DNA of 46,957 bases from an uncultured Bacteroidales bacterium (GCA_902775375.1 CACYLU010000017.1:1-46957), one strand, 5' to 3'. Shown: positions 35,024-42,333, counted from the stretch's first letter. A program made the numbers and translations. Notes: generated by a model not told the origin, from the sequence alone.

Positions 35024-35581
35024 ATGAGTACAAGATTTGATGAAGAAAATGTGCTGAGGATGTTGCAAGAAGATGATGCCATACAACGCAGGGCATTTGG
35101 CATGATTGTTGATGAGTATGGCCAGCAACTATACTGGCAGATTCGTCGTTTGGTGCTCAATCATGACGATGCCAATGATGTCTTGCAAGAAACACTGATA
35201 CAAGCTTGGAAGAATATTGATTATTTTCGTGGCGAATCAAAATTATCGACATGGCTATATCGCATTGCCATCAATCAGAGTCTTAACTTTTTGAATAAGC
35301 AGAAGGCACAACAGTGCATCTCAGTGGATAATGAGGAACTGAGTGTCGCTAATCAGTTGGAAGGAGATCCCTACTTTGATGGCGACAAGGCACAAAGACT
35401 TTTGCAACAAGCTCTCACTACTTTGCCTGATAAGCAAAGGTTGGTGTTCTACTTGAGGTATTTTGATGAAATGACTTATACTGAGATTTCTGAAATTATT
35501 GGCTCTACGGTAGGTGCCTTAAAGGCTGATTACCATCTGGCTGTGAAGAAAATTTGTAATTTTTTTGAAGAGGCTGATTAA
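35024..35581 (+). CDS. ECF-type RNA polymerase sigma factor
   Basis: A 185-residue sigma-70 family protein with only regions 2 and 4. Region 2 spans about residues 20-90 (YWQIRRLVLNHDDANDVLQE, the DDANDVLQET core-binding motif, and STWLYRIAIN) and region 4 about 120-180 (ALTTLPDKQRLVFYLRYFDE, then the helix-turn-helix YTEISEIIGSTVGALKADYH). ECF factors direct RNA polymerase to genes for envelope stress or nutrient use. The following two genes, a small membrane protein and a secreted protein, are probably its operon partners, the first being the candidate anti-sigma factor. It begins 51 bp after rnz. Confidence 0.92.
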   Translation: MSTRFDEENVLRMLQEDDAIQRRAFGMIVDEYGQQLYWQIRRLVLNHDDANDVLQETLIQAWKNIDYFRGESKLSTWLYRIAINQSLNFLNKQKAQQCISVDNEELSVANQLEGDPYFDGDKAQRLLQQALTTLPDKQRLVFYLRYFDEMTYTEISEIIGSTVGALKADYHLAVKKICNFFEEAD

Positions 35582-35628
35582 ACCAATTCAATGAACTAAT
35601 GTCTAATTAATAGAAAACGTTAGAAACC

Positions 35629-35988
35629 ATGAAAGAAGAAGATCTGTTAATACGCAAGGTGGGGAAGAGCAACCCCTTCACGGTTCCTGATGGCTATTTT
35701 GATGGCCTTACTAATCGTGTGATGGATAGTCTGCCAGAGAAGCCTGTGCCTGAGTATAAGGTCAAGCCGTTGACATGGTGGGACAAAGCGAAACCAAGTT
35801 TTTATCTGGCTGCTATGTTTGCCGGTGCAGCTATCATTATCAAGGTGTTGGGCTATATGCATGCCAACAATCCTGATGTCATAGCTGCAGAAGAAGAACA
35901 ATACGAAACAGAGATGGTGCAGAATATGGTGGATGTAATGCAGATGGATGACTATTCACTCTATCTCTATCTTTCTGATGTTGAGTAA
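35629..35988 (+). CDS. Small single-pass membrane protein, candidate anti-sigma factor
   Basis: A 119-residue protein without recognised domain. An N-terminal cytosolic part (about 1-62) contains NPFTVPDGYFDGLTNRVMDSLP, a motif I associate with small Bacteroidota proteins encoded beside ECF sigma genes. One transmembrane helix (about 63-80, SFYLAAMFAGAAIIIKVLGY) and an acidic C-terminal tail (about 85-119) facing outward follow. No zinc-binding HxxxCxxC motif is visible, so it is not a ZAS-type anti-sigma factor. It lies 47 bp after the sigma gene. The role as anti-sigma is inference from the position and topology. Confidence 0.65.
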   Translation: MKEEDLLIRKVGKSNPFTVPDGYFDGLTNRVMDSLPEKPVPEYKVKPLTWWDKAKPSFYLAAMFAGAAIIIKVLGYMHANNPDVIAAEEEQYETEMVQNMVDVMQMDDYSLYLYLSDVE

Positions 35989-36014
35989 ATATTTCATTTT
36001 ATATTAATTGGGTT

Positions 36015-36518
36015 ATGAAACGATTGATTTTTTTATTGACAATGGTGATGGTTGTAGCATCACTGAACGCACAAGACACAAAACGTCGCGAAAGACTTTC
36101 ACCTGAACAGTTTCAGGCAAAGCAGCAAGAATATCTTACAAAAGTGGCTGAATTGTCAGAGCAGGAAGCCAAAGAGTTCTTCCCCCTGTATTTTGAGATG
36201 AAACAGAAACAGAAAACCATGCAGGATGAAGCATGGAAACTATTCCGTGAAGGCAGAAGCAATAATGCTAAAGAAGGTAGTTACAAAGAGATTAACGATG
36301 CCTTTACTGAGTCACAATTAAATTCTGCCCGCTTGGAAAAAGAGTATCTCGAAAAGTTCAGAAAGGTATTGCCGGATAAGAAAATATTCCTTATCAGAAG
36401 TGCTGAGATGGGCTTCCGGAGAGATATGGTAAAGGATATGTGGCGACCACGTCAAGAGGGAGGAGGACCTTCAAATAGAGACAGACAACACAGACACAAT
36501 TTAGATAAACGTAATTAA
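36015..36518 (+). CDS. Secreted hypothetical protein, Spy/CpxP-like in style
   Basis: A 167-residue protein with a signal peptide (KRLIFLLTMVMVVASLNAQ) and a charged, largely helical mature part. The mature part includes LSPEQFQAKQQEYLTKVAELS, EAKEFFPLYFEMKQKQKTM and LEKEYLEKFRKVLPDKK, that is long amphipathic helices with many Lys, Glu and Gln, as in periplasmic chaperone-like or metal-sensing proteins of the Spy/CpxP kind. The LxxxQ repeats fit loosely; no clear family can be named. It closes the ECF operon, 26 bp after the membrane protein, and a strong terminator follows. A periplasmic stress sensor or chaperone is the inference. Confidence 0.65.
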   Translation: MKRLIFLLTMVMVVASLNAQDTKRRERLSPEQFQAKQQEYLTKVAELSEQEAKEFFPLYFEMKQKQKTMQDEAWKLFREGRSNNAKEGSYKEINDAFTESQLNSARLEKEYLEKFRKVLPDKKIFLIRSAEMGFRRDMVKDMWRPRQEGGGPSNRDRQHRHNLDKRN

Positions 36519-36533
36519 AGGTTGTTTTTTGAA

Positions 36534-36571
36534 TCGCCAGCATACTCTTAATATGCTGGCGATTTTTTTTC
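36534..36571 (+). terminator. Terminator of the ECF sigma operon
   Basis: A perfect 12-bp stem, ATCGCCAGCATA (36534-36545) with TATGCTGGCGAT (36553-36564), followed by eight T. It could act in both directions with the convergent AraC gene. Confidence 0.85.
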
Positions 36572-36617
36572 TTCAAGATATATTTGTTGGTCGAGAATTC
36601 CATTATTGAATTAATAA

Positions 36618-37523
36618 CTATTCGTTGAATGAATCAATGTATGTTGTAGGAGAAATCCCTTCAATCTTCTTGAACATGCGACTTAAATGCTGTGGATACT
36701 CGAATCCCAACTTATATGCAGTTTCAGATATGCTTTCACCGTTCAGTAGCATTGTCTTTGCTTTAGTGATGATGAATCTGTGTATATATGCGAGTGCACT
36801 GTTTCCAGTTCCTTGTTTTACAATGTCACCTAAATAATTGGCTGTAATGTGTAACTGCTCAGAGCAATAGGCTACTGTAGGTAGCCCCTTCTCCAACTGA
36901 AGACCTTTCTCATAATAATTATTCAATATGGAGTAAAGCTGTGTAATTCTGTCATTGCTATTTGCATTCGGATTTACATGGTGTTGCAGATTAAATGCCC
37001 GTTGGCAGTAATTCAGTATCAGTTCGATATAACTTACAATAATAGATTTCAATTCGTGGTCTTTTCTGTGTTCTGTTAGTTCATATCGTATGCTACGGAT
37101 GATGTTTACAATAATATTTCGCTCATAAGAATTAAGTAAGAGTGCCTCATTTGTTGGATAAGTATATATGCTATACTGTTTAATTTTATCTTCTAAGAAT
37201 GTGCCAGCCAGTAGTGTGGGGTGAAATAATAGCGCCCAGCCAGTAAGTTGCACAGTGGTCCCATCATCTCGTTTGCCTCCAGTTCTGCCTGGTTGAATAC
37301 ATATGACAGAATCTTTGGTATAATGATATTGGCTAATGCCCATAGAAAGTTCCACATCACTGCTCTCATGAATAAAGAAACCATATACCTCATAACTGTT
37401 CAGACAATGACGTACTTCTGGTAAATCGTCAAAACAAACTACGCTCACCAATGGATGTTGCACTTCGCCTCCAATATAATTAACATAGTCGGCCACCTGT
37501 TTGATATGTTTCACATCATTCAT
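36618..37523 (-). CDS. AraC family transcription regulator, divergent to the ABM cluster
   Basis: A 301-residue regulator. The first ~190 residues are a poorly conserved sensing domain with an early LVSVVCFDDLPEVRHCLNSYEV stretch and IQPGRTGG-like cupin feature, and the C-terminal ~100 residues form two helix-turn-helix motifs: LPTVAYCSEQLHITANYLG and SISETAYKLGFEYPQHLSRM, ending with MFKKIEGISPTTYID. It is transcribed away from the exported ABM gene at 37665 with 141 bp between, the usual layout of a regulator and its target. The inducer is unknown; a small aromatic or quinone-like compound is the inference from the cluster. Confidence 0.85.
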   Translation of the reverse strand: MNDVKHIKQVADYVNYIGGEVQHPLVSVVCFDDLPEVRHCLNSYEVYGFFIHESSDVELSMGISQYHYTKDSVICIQPGRTGGKRDDGTTVQLTGWALLFHPTLLAGTFLEDKIKQYSIYTYPTNEALLLNSYERNIIVNIIRSIRYELTEHRKDHELKSIIVSYIELILNYCQRAFNLQHHVNPNANSNDRITQLYSILNNYYEKGLQLEKGLPTVAYCSEQLHITANYLGDIVKQGTGNSALAYIHRFIITKAKTMLLNGESISETAYKLGFEYPQHLSRMFKKIEGISPTTYIDSFNE

Positions 37524-37613
37524 ATGTAATCTCTTTTTAGCAAATATAAGTAAAATCCGTAAAATTGGTACATTTTGTCTTGTTTTTTTAAATTATTGTT
37601 GTATTTTTAGATG

Positions 37614-37621
37614 TAATTTTG
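37614..37621 (+). promoter_or_regulatory. -7 box for the first ABM gene
   Basis: TAATTTTG matches TAnnTTTG, about 43 bp before the ATG. A TTG lies only about 15 bp upstream, closer than normal, as expected for a promoter that needs an activator such as the divergent AraC protein. Confidence 0.4.
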
Positions 37622-37664
37622 TATCAAGGAATAATACTTAACTACTTAACAAATTTAATAGCTT

Positions 37665-38066
37665 ATGAAAACGAGATTGTTTTTTGTTTTTGCTTTCATT
37701 TTGTTTATGTTGCCTTCTTTGAATGGAAACGCGCAAATTACCATTAATATTAGGTATACTGCTGAGAACGGAAATGTCCGTAAATATGTTGAAGAAATGG
37801 AGTCAAGTGGCATTGCAGCAAAGATTCGTGCCGTAGAAGGCTGCTTGGGTTACGACTATTTTTATCCTGCTGATGATCCTAATGGCCTTCTGCTTATCGA
37901 TAGTTGGGCAGACCAAGCTGCGTTAAATCGCTATCATAGTTCTCCTGCTATGCAAGAGGCAGCAGCTTTGCGTGAAAAATATGGATTGGGAGGTCGTACG
38001 GTACGTATGTTTACTCCTGTTACACCACCGAACAGAAGGCAAGAAACTTCTGAAAAACAGCAATAG
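37665..38066 (+). CDS. Exported antibiotic-biosynthesis-monooxygenase (ABM) domain protein 1
   Basis: A 133-residue protein with a signal peptide (KTRLFFVFAFILFMLPSLNGNAQ) and one ABM-type ferredoxin-like domain (about residues 26-115). Typical are an N-terminal strand INIRYTAENGNVRKYVEEME and the second half with EGCLGYDYFYPADDPNGLLLIDSWADQAALNRYHSSPAM, the W-x-D/S-x-A-x-x-x-H pattern of the family, ending in a short strand. Related cytosolic enzymes such as YgiN oxidise quinols without a cofactor. Export of such a domain to the periplasm is unusual and suggests binding or oxidising a quinone-like molecule there. The tail of about 20 charged residues is variable. It precedes the amidohydrolase by 75 bp. 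Confidence 0.8.
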   Translation: MKTRLFFVFAFILFMLPSLNGNAQITINIRYTAENGNVRKYVEEMESSGIAAKIRAVEGCLGYDYFYPADDPNGLLLIDSWADQAALNRYHSSPAMQEAAALREKYGLGGRTVRMFTPVTPPNRRQETSEKQQ

Positions 38067-38153
38067 TTATGGTTGCAATAGTCACTCCTATATTATCTTG
38101 GAGAGTTACATATAATTCTCCAGATTATTAAAATACATTAGATGTTTTTGTCT

Positions 38154-39161
38154 ATGAAAAAAGTATTACCTATTCTTTGTTTGTTGGCAATGAATCTCAA
38201 TTTATTTGGGCAGATGGCATTGGATGTACATAGTCATTTCTCTACACCTGAATTTCTGCAGGTATTGGCAAAACACGATGCCTTATTGGATGAAGGATTT
38301 CCGATACCAGACTGGACTTTAGAGGAGCATCTGAAATTTATGGAAAATGCAGGTATTGAGAAGTCTGTTCTTACTTTGCCTGCTCCTCAGCCATATTTTG
38401 GAGATACTGGTGAAACAGCTGCGATTATCCGTCAGACTAATGAGTATGCTGCTCGTTTAAAGGCAGATTATCCAGATAGGTTCTTGTTTTGTGCCGCTTT
38501 ACCTTTACCTGATATTGGAGCTGCGATAAAAGAAGCAATCTATGCTCTTGATACCCTCCATGCAGATGGCATTAAACTGGCTACCAATAGTAGAGGACAG
38601 TATTTGGGTGAAGCAGAATTGGATCCCTTAATGCAGTTGCTCAGCGATAGGGGAGCTGTAGTAATTCTACATCCTCACAAGCCAGACCCTTATAATCAGC
38701 AAGTCATGCAACAAACTCCACTTGCAATGTATGAGTATTTAGCAGAGACAACACGGGCATTAGCTAATATGATTACCCGTAATGTACTGGCTCGTTATCC
38801 AGGCATGAAAGTTGTGGTACCTCATTGTGGGGCATATATGCCGCTGGCTATTCCTCGCATGAAGGCCATCTATCCTGCTGTATTGGCAAAACAAATGGTG
38901 GGGGAGATTGACTGGGATGCTAACTTGCGCAATCTATACTATGATTTGGCAGGTTCTGCATCAGCACAAGTCATTAAGATGATGCTTACAATTACTTCAC
39001 CTGATCATATTATGTATGGATCTGATTATCCTTATGTAGCAGCACCTGTACTAACAATGAAGTTGAAACAATTGCGAGACGAATTGAAGGCTGATGCAGA
39101 GTTGGCTCCATATATTGAATTGTTTATGAGTAATAACGCCGTTAAACTTTTTGAGAAATGA
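38154..39161 (+). CDS. Exported amidohydrolase 2 family protein (ACMSD-like)
   Basis: A protein of about 335 residues with a signal peptide (KKVLPILCLLAMNLNLFGQ) and a metal-dependent TIM-barrel of the amidohydrolase-2 (COG2159) type, which includes 2-amino-3-carboxymuconate-semialdehyde and gamma-resorcylate decarboxylases. The N-terminal metal motif DVHSHF is clear, a central ILHPHKPDPYNQQ supplies another histidine, VVPHCGAYMPLAI a third, and the catalytic aspartate lies in IMYGSDYPY near the end. Aromatic decarboxylation or lactone hydrolysis would be in keeping with the family. Export is rare for this group. Translation may start at 38142 (four codons earlier) but the signal peptide begins at the ATG at 38154. 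Its stop overlaps the next gene by ATGA. Confidence 0.85.
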   Translation: MKKVLPILCLLAMNLNLFGQMALDVHSHFSTPEFLQVLAKHDALLDEGFPIPDWTLEEHLKFMENAGIEKSVLTLPAPQPYFGDTGETAAIIRQTNEYAARLKADYPDRFLFCAALPLPDIGAAIKEAIYALDTLHADGIKLATNSRGQYLGEAELDPLMQLLSDRGAVVILHPHKPDPYNQQVMQQTPLAMYEYLAETTRALANMITRNVLARYPGMKVVVPHCGAYMPLAIPRMKAIYPAVLAKQMVGEIDWDANLRNLYYDLAGSASAQVIKMMLTITSPDHIMYGSDYPYVAAPVLTMKLKQLRDELKADAELAPYIELFMSNNAVKLFEK

Positions 39162-39601
39162 GAAGAATAGTAATATTATTAATAAGTGTATTTATGATGG
39201 CTATGATGACAAGCTGTAATGACAAAAAAACTGCTGGTTCTGCAATTCAACAGGAAGAATTAAAAGTATATGACCCGCAGAAAATGTTGGTTCGTCTCTC
39301 TGTAATTGAGGTTTATCCCGAATATTTGGATGAATATTTAGCAGCAGCTGCTACTGTTGGTGGCGAGTCAGTAAAGAAGGAACCAGGTGTTATTTGTATT
39401 TATCCTTCGCATTTGAAAAGTGATAAATGCCAGATTCGTATTCTTGAGATCTATCGTGATCAAGAGGCTTATCAAAGTCACATTGCCAGTGAGCATTTTC
39501 AAACCTATAAGCAGGGTACCCTGCATATGGTGAAGAATCTAGAACTGATTGATATGAATCCTTTGGATCCAGAAGCTATGCAATATATCTTCAGGAAATA
39601 A
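39158..39601 (+). CDS. ABM-domain lipoprotein 2
   Basis: A 147-residue protein beginning with a lipoprotein signal (MMTSC, lipid-modified Cys20) and carrying one ABM domain (about residues 40-138): KMLVRLSVIEVYPEYLDEYL, then GVICIYPSHLKSDKCQIRIL, and an EIYRDQEAYQSHIASEHFQTY segment (the family's D-x-x-x-x-x-H pattern near the last helix), followed by LHMVKNLELIDM. It overlaps the amidohydrolase stop by four bases, so both are translated together. It would be anchored in the inner or outer membrane facing the periplasm. Identity with the ABM protein at 37665 is low; they are paralogues, not duplicates. No terminator was seen directly after it; the convergent hxlR gene follows. Confidence 0.8.
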   Translation: MRRIVILLISVFMMAMMTSCNDKKTAGSAIQQEELKVYDPQKMLVRLSVIEVYPEYLDEYLAAAATVGGESVKKEPGVICIYPSHLKSDKCQIRILEIYRDQEAYQSHIASEHFQTYKQGTLHMVKNLELIDMNPLDPEAMQYIFRK

Positions 39602-39621
39602 AAACGGTGAGAAGCTGACCA

Positions 39622-40021
39622 CTATTCTGTGATCAGCTTCTTTCCTTTATACGACTTGCGGTGTTTCATGATATATGCTTTGTGTTTCTCTGCCCATTCT
39701 GTCAGTGATACAATAAAAGGCACCAGCTCATGGCCAAGGTCAGTTAGTTGATATTCCACGTGCAGAGGTACTTCCGGAAAAAACCTCCCTGTGCACCAGT
39801 GCATCAGCCTCTAATGCCCGTAGTGTATTGGAAAGCACCTTAGTTGATATATCAGGTATGGCCCGACTTATGTCGCCAAAGCGGATGGATTTCGTCTCAC
39901 TGAGTATCAAGATTACCAGTAAAGACCATTTATTACCAAACCTTGCCACCACGTTTCTTATAGGGCAAACTTCCAGTATACTATTCGTTTCTTCTTTCTT
40001 AATCATCTTGTGTTCATCCAT
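39622..40021 (-). pseudogene. HxlR family regulator, one-base frameshift in a poly-A run
   Basis: Two overlapping frames give the two halves of one HxlR winged-helix regulator. The first (from the ATG at 40021) encodes CPIRNVVARFGNKWSLLVI and FGDISRAIPDISTKVLSNTL up to ALEADALVHREVF; the second continues with PEVPLHVEYQLTDLGHELVP and SLTEWAEKH. The switch lies in a run of six A on the plus strand (39778-39783). Removing one base restores a protein of about 132 residues, normal for HxlR proteins, which sense electrophiles such as quinones or formaldehyde through the conserved cysteine near residue 20 (here CPIR). It could be a true mutation, a phase-variable homopolymer or a sequencing error. 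It is divergent from the duplicated ABM gene, with a promoter of ideal spacing at 40033-40063. Confidence 0.85.
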
Positions 40022-40032
40022 TTGTTACGTAG

Positions 40033-40063
40033 CAAATGTAAGCAGATTTTTTTGAACATCAAA
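40033..40063 (-). promoter_or_regulatory. Promoter of the HxlR gene
   Basis: On the minus strand TTTG (40063-40060), 19 bp spacer, TACATTTG (40040-40033). Transcription would start near 40026, only about 5 nt before the ATG at 40021, so the mRNA is nearly leaderless unless Met6 (40006) is used. Confidence 0.6.
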
Positions 40064-40167
40064 GTCTCCTGATCATAAAACTATAATTAACTTATTTTAA
40101 CCAATCCTTTAGCGGCTGATTTACCCAATATAACACTTTTTGTTACTATCTACTTATTTGTAATTAC

Positions 40168-40198
40168 TTGGAAATAAAATCAAAATCCGCTACATTTG
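40168..40198 (+). promoter_or_regulatory. Promoter of the tandem ABM lipoprotein gene
   Basis: TTG (40168-40170), 20 bp spacer, TACATTTG (40191-40198). The leader is about 25 nt. The divergent hxlR promoter is about 100 bp upstream, so an HxlR dimer could control both. Confidence 0.65.
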
Positions 40199-40229
40199 CA
40201 GAAATTATAAATTAAAAACTATTTAGAAT

Positions 40230-40925
40230 ATGAACAAAGCATTTTTCGGTATGGCTATGATGACCGCTTTTGGCCTGGCATCATGCGCTAACAAGCCTGC
40301 TCAACAGCAGGAAGAGGCAGCTTCTGAGACTGCAGCAGCGAGTAACAACGAAATCCGCATTAACTGCCTGTATAAGGTGGCTCCTGAGAATGTGGCCAAC
40401 ATCGTAACATTGAGCAAGGAACTGGTGGCAGCATCTCGCAACGATGGTGGTAACATTGACTATGACATTTATCAGAGTCAGACTGACCCTACACAACTGA
40501 TGATTTTCGAGACATGGAAAGACCAGGCTTCACTTGATGTTCACTCTGCAGCTGCTCATTTCACTCGCATCGTTCCTCAATTGGCTAATGCAGCCGTTGG
40601 CGAGATGGCTATCCAGAGTTTTACCCAAACCAGTGAAGGCAGCCAGATTCGTATCAACTGTATGTTGAAGATAGATGCTGCTAATGTAACAAAGGCTTTA
40701 GGCTTGGCAAAGGAATTGGTTGAGGCTTCCCGCAAGGATGATGGCAATATCGACTATGATATCTATCAGAGTCAGACTGATCCTACTCAAATGATGATTT
40801 TCGAGACTTGGAAAGATCAACCTTCACTTGATACTCATTCTGCTGCTGAGCATTTTACCCGCATCGTTCCTCAACTTCAGGAAATGGCGGTTGGCGAGAT
40901 GGCTATTCAAGTCTTCAAGAAGTAA
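40230..40925 (+). CDS. Lipoprotein with two tandem, near-identical ABM domains
   Basis: A 231-residue lipoprotein: signal to lipobox LASC (Cys19), an Ala/Glu/Gln-rich linker (about 20-40), ABM domain 1 (about 41-132) and ABM domain 2 (about 139-231). The two domains share long identical blocks, for instance NIDYDIYQSQTDPTQ, MIFETWKDQ and HFTRIVPQL; they are recent copies. Both keep the IxIN-C first strand, the GNIDY-turn, the W-K-D motif and a late His-F pair. Each ABM domain normally dimerises, so a tandem version can form the dimer in one chain. Related cytosolic enzymes oxidise quinols. It would be anchored on the periplasmic side. Its own promoter and terminator isolate it from neighbours. 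Confidence 0.85.
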   Translation: MNKAFFGMAMMTAFGLASCANKPAQQQEEAASETAAASNNEIRINCLYKVAPENVANIVTLSKELVAASRNDGGNIDYDIYQSQTDPTQLMIFETWKDQASLDVHSAAAHFTRIVPQLANAAVGEMAIQSFTQTSEGSQIRINCMLKIDAANVTKALGLAKELVEASRKDDGNIDYDIYQSQTDPTQMMIFETWKDQPSLDTHSAAEHFTRIVPQLQEMAVGEMAIQVFKK

Positions 40926-40954
40926 GATTCACTTTTGGATATAACATTAATGAT

Positions 40955-40993
40955 GGCAGGAACGCGTGATGAAACGCTATCCTGCCTTTTTTT
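40955..40993 (+). terminator. Terminator of the tandem ABM gene
   Basis: GGCAGGA (40955-40961) pairs with TCCTGCC (40980-40986), GCGT/ACGC extends the stem, and a run of T follows. Confidence 0.8.
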
Positions 40994-41237
40994 GCAAGGT
41001 GATGTGTTTGGAGTAGGCTTCTTATAACCCTGTGAAGTCAGTCATCAAGGTAGCAGTGTATACCCATCATTGTGAATTTGTTACGTCATCGCCTTGATAA
41101 AAAAACTTCACCATTGTGACTAATTTTCTATGGCTGATGTAATATTGTATAGTTAATCATTGTTAATTTTAAAGTGTCAAGCGGTTCATATCACCATTTT
41201 TGCACTATTTGTAACCATGAAACGAAAAAGTAACCTC
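40994..41237. other. About 240 bp without a gene
   Basis: Between the ABM terminator and the next promoter. No open frame with recognisable content and no hairpin or repeat was noticed; stop codons are frequent in all frames. A 30-codon frame (41218-41310) contains the next promoter and is not counted as a gene. Confidence 0.5.
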
Positions 41238-41268
41238 TTGTACATTATAATTCAACATTTTATCTTTG
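41238..41268 (+). promoter_or_regulatory. Promoter of the secreted GATase-like gene
   Basis: TTG (41238-41240), 20 bp spacer, TATCTTTG (41261-41268). It places the start of transcription near 41275, ahead of the ATG at 41306. Confidence 0.6.
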
Positions 41269-41305
41269 CAATGGAAAAATGTACGAACTTAAATATATAT
41301 ATTTT

Positions 41306-42058
41306 ATGAAGAGATTTATATCATTCCTGATGATGGCATCTTTGCTGATGATAGGTGCCAACGCACAGAAGAAAATCATGTTTGACCTCTCACACAGTCA
41401 ATGCACGGACGTATATGAAGGGCATGAGACATATCCGCTTGTGATTCCTGCTTATATGGAGATGGCCCAGCAACTGGGTGCGGAACTGGTGGTGAACGAT
41501 GATAGTGAGATAACTCCTCAGTTACTGAAGAAAATTGACGTACTGGTGATGCTTTCGCCTTTGAGCAATAAACTGCAGAAAGACCTGACAGATGTGGAGA
41601 AGAAGACGCTGGTGAACTATGTGAAGAAGGGTGGTTCGTTGATTTTCTTTGTAGATGATAATCATAGGGTGGATCTAGAAAGATATGGGGCAAATGATGT
41701 GACTCGTCCTTTCGGCATTGAATTTGGCAAAGATGTGCCACTGCCTGGTAATGTAGGTGCAGTATCTTTTAAGAGTGAAATCTTCAAGGAGAGATACGAG
41801 ATTCCCTACAGTGGGGCCTGTGTAATGACTGGCGGTACACCAGTAAGTGTATGTATGGAAGACGGTTGGCTGCATGGAACCTACGTAAAAGAAAAGAAAG
41901 GCGGCAAATTATTTGTGGGTGGTGACACAATGGTAGGCCTATTGCTGGGCTATCCAGATGGCGTACGCAAGGTGACTAACAGAATGGAAACCCGTTGGTG
42001 GGGCAAGGATAGTCGTGCGTATATGTCTGACTTGTTGGAATGGGCATTAAAACGTTAA
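41306..42058 (+). CDS. Secreted GATase1-like (DUF4350-type) protein
   Basis: A 250-residue exported protein. Signal peptide residues 1-21 (KRFISFLMMASLLMIGANAQ). The mature N-terminal half reads as the flavodoxin-like fold seen in DUF4350 and trehalose-utilisation (ThuA)-like proteins: KKIMFDLSHSQCTDVYEGHE, IPAYMEMAQQLGAELVVNDD, KKIDVLVMLSPLSNKL, NYVKKGGSLIFFVDDNHRVD. The second half has GKLFVGGDTMVGLLLG and a tail GKDSRAYMSDLLEWALKR. No class I glutamine amidotransferase nucleophile elbow (GxCxG) is seen, so it is more likely a sugar- or ligand-binding domain. It may belong to the ABM cluster. The ATG at 41306 fits the promoter; a start at 41279 would give an implausibly short leader. Confidence 0.7.
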   Translation: MKRFISFLMMASLLMIGANAQKKIMFDLSHSQCTDVYEGHETYPLVIPAYMEMAQQLGAELVVNDDSEITPQLLKKIDVLVMLSPLSNKLQKDLTDVEKKTLVNYVKKGGSLIFFVDDNHRVDLERYGANDVTRPFGIEFGKDVPLPGNVGAVSFKSEIFKERYEIPYSGACVMTGGTPVSVCMEDGWLHGTYVKEKKGGKLFVGGDTMVGLLLGYPDGVRKVTNRMETRWWGKDSRAYMSDLLEWALKR

Positions 42059-42137
42059 CTGTTATATATAAACATATGAATCGGCTGCAGAATTTGGATT
42101 TCAAACTATTCTACGCAGGGCATCATCAGCTATTTAA

Positions 42138-42263
42138 CTAATTTGTGAATCAGGTATTAAACCTTAATACAGCAAAGTATTTGCGTTGGATGAGATTGCG
42201 GCGGCCCACACTTTATTAGAAAAAGGTGGGGCAGGAGGTAAAATTATTCTTACTATAGCATAA
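42138..42263 (+). pseudogene. C-terminal remnant of a zinc-type quinone oxidoreductase (MDR family)
   Basis: The plus-strand frame gives LICESGIKP, a stop, then YSKVFALDEIAAAHTLLEKG and GAGGKIILTIA before a TAA at 42261-42263. This matches the end of NADPH:quinone oxidoreductase-like proteins of the medium-chain dehydrogenase family, which typically finish KVFPLDEIAEAHRLLE...GKIVL. One or more in-frame stops upstream and the loss of the whole catalytic part show that it is dead. The remaining tail is preserved almost perfectly, so the loss appears recent. Its position next to the ABM and HxlR genes supports the idea of a quinone-related cluster. Confidence 0.7.
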
Positions 42264-42333
42264 TGATTCCAAGACCATAGTTGGTGTGAAATAAAAATGC
42301 TTTGTACATCTTCTTTTGTTCGTGTATTTGCAC

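Noticed and set aside
39622-39804. A second small gene next to the HxlR frame
   Set aside because: Its residues continue the HxlR family sequence exactly where the other frame stops making sense, so the two are halves of one frameshifted gene.
41218-41310. A 30-codon plus-strand frame overlapping the start of the secreted GATase-like gene by ATGA
   Set aside because: The promoter TTG-20-TATCTTTG of the downstream gene lies inside it, so most of it would not be transcribed, and its residues match nothing I recognise.
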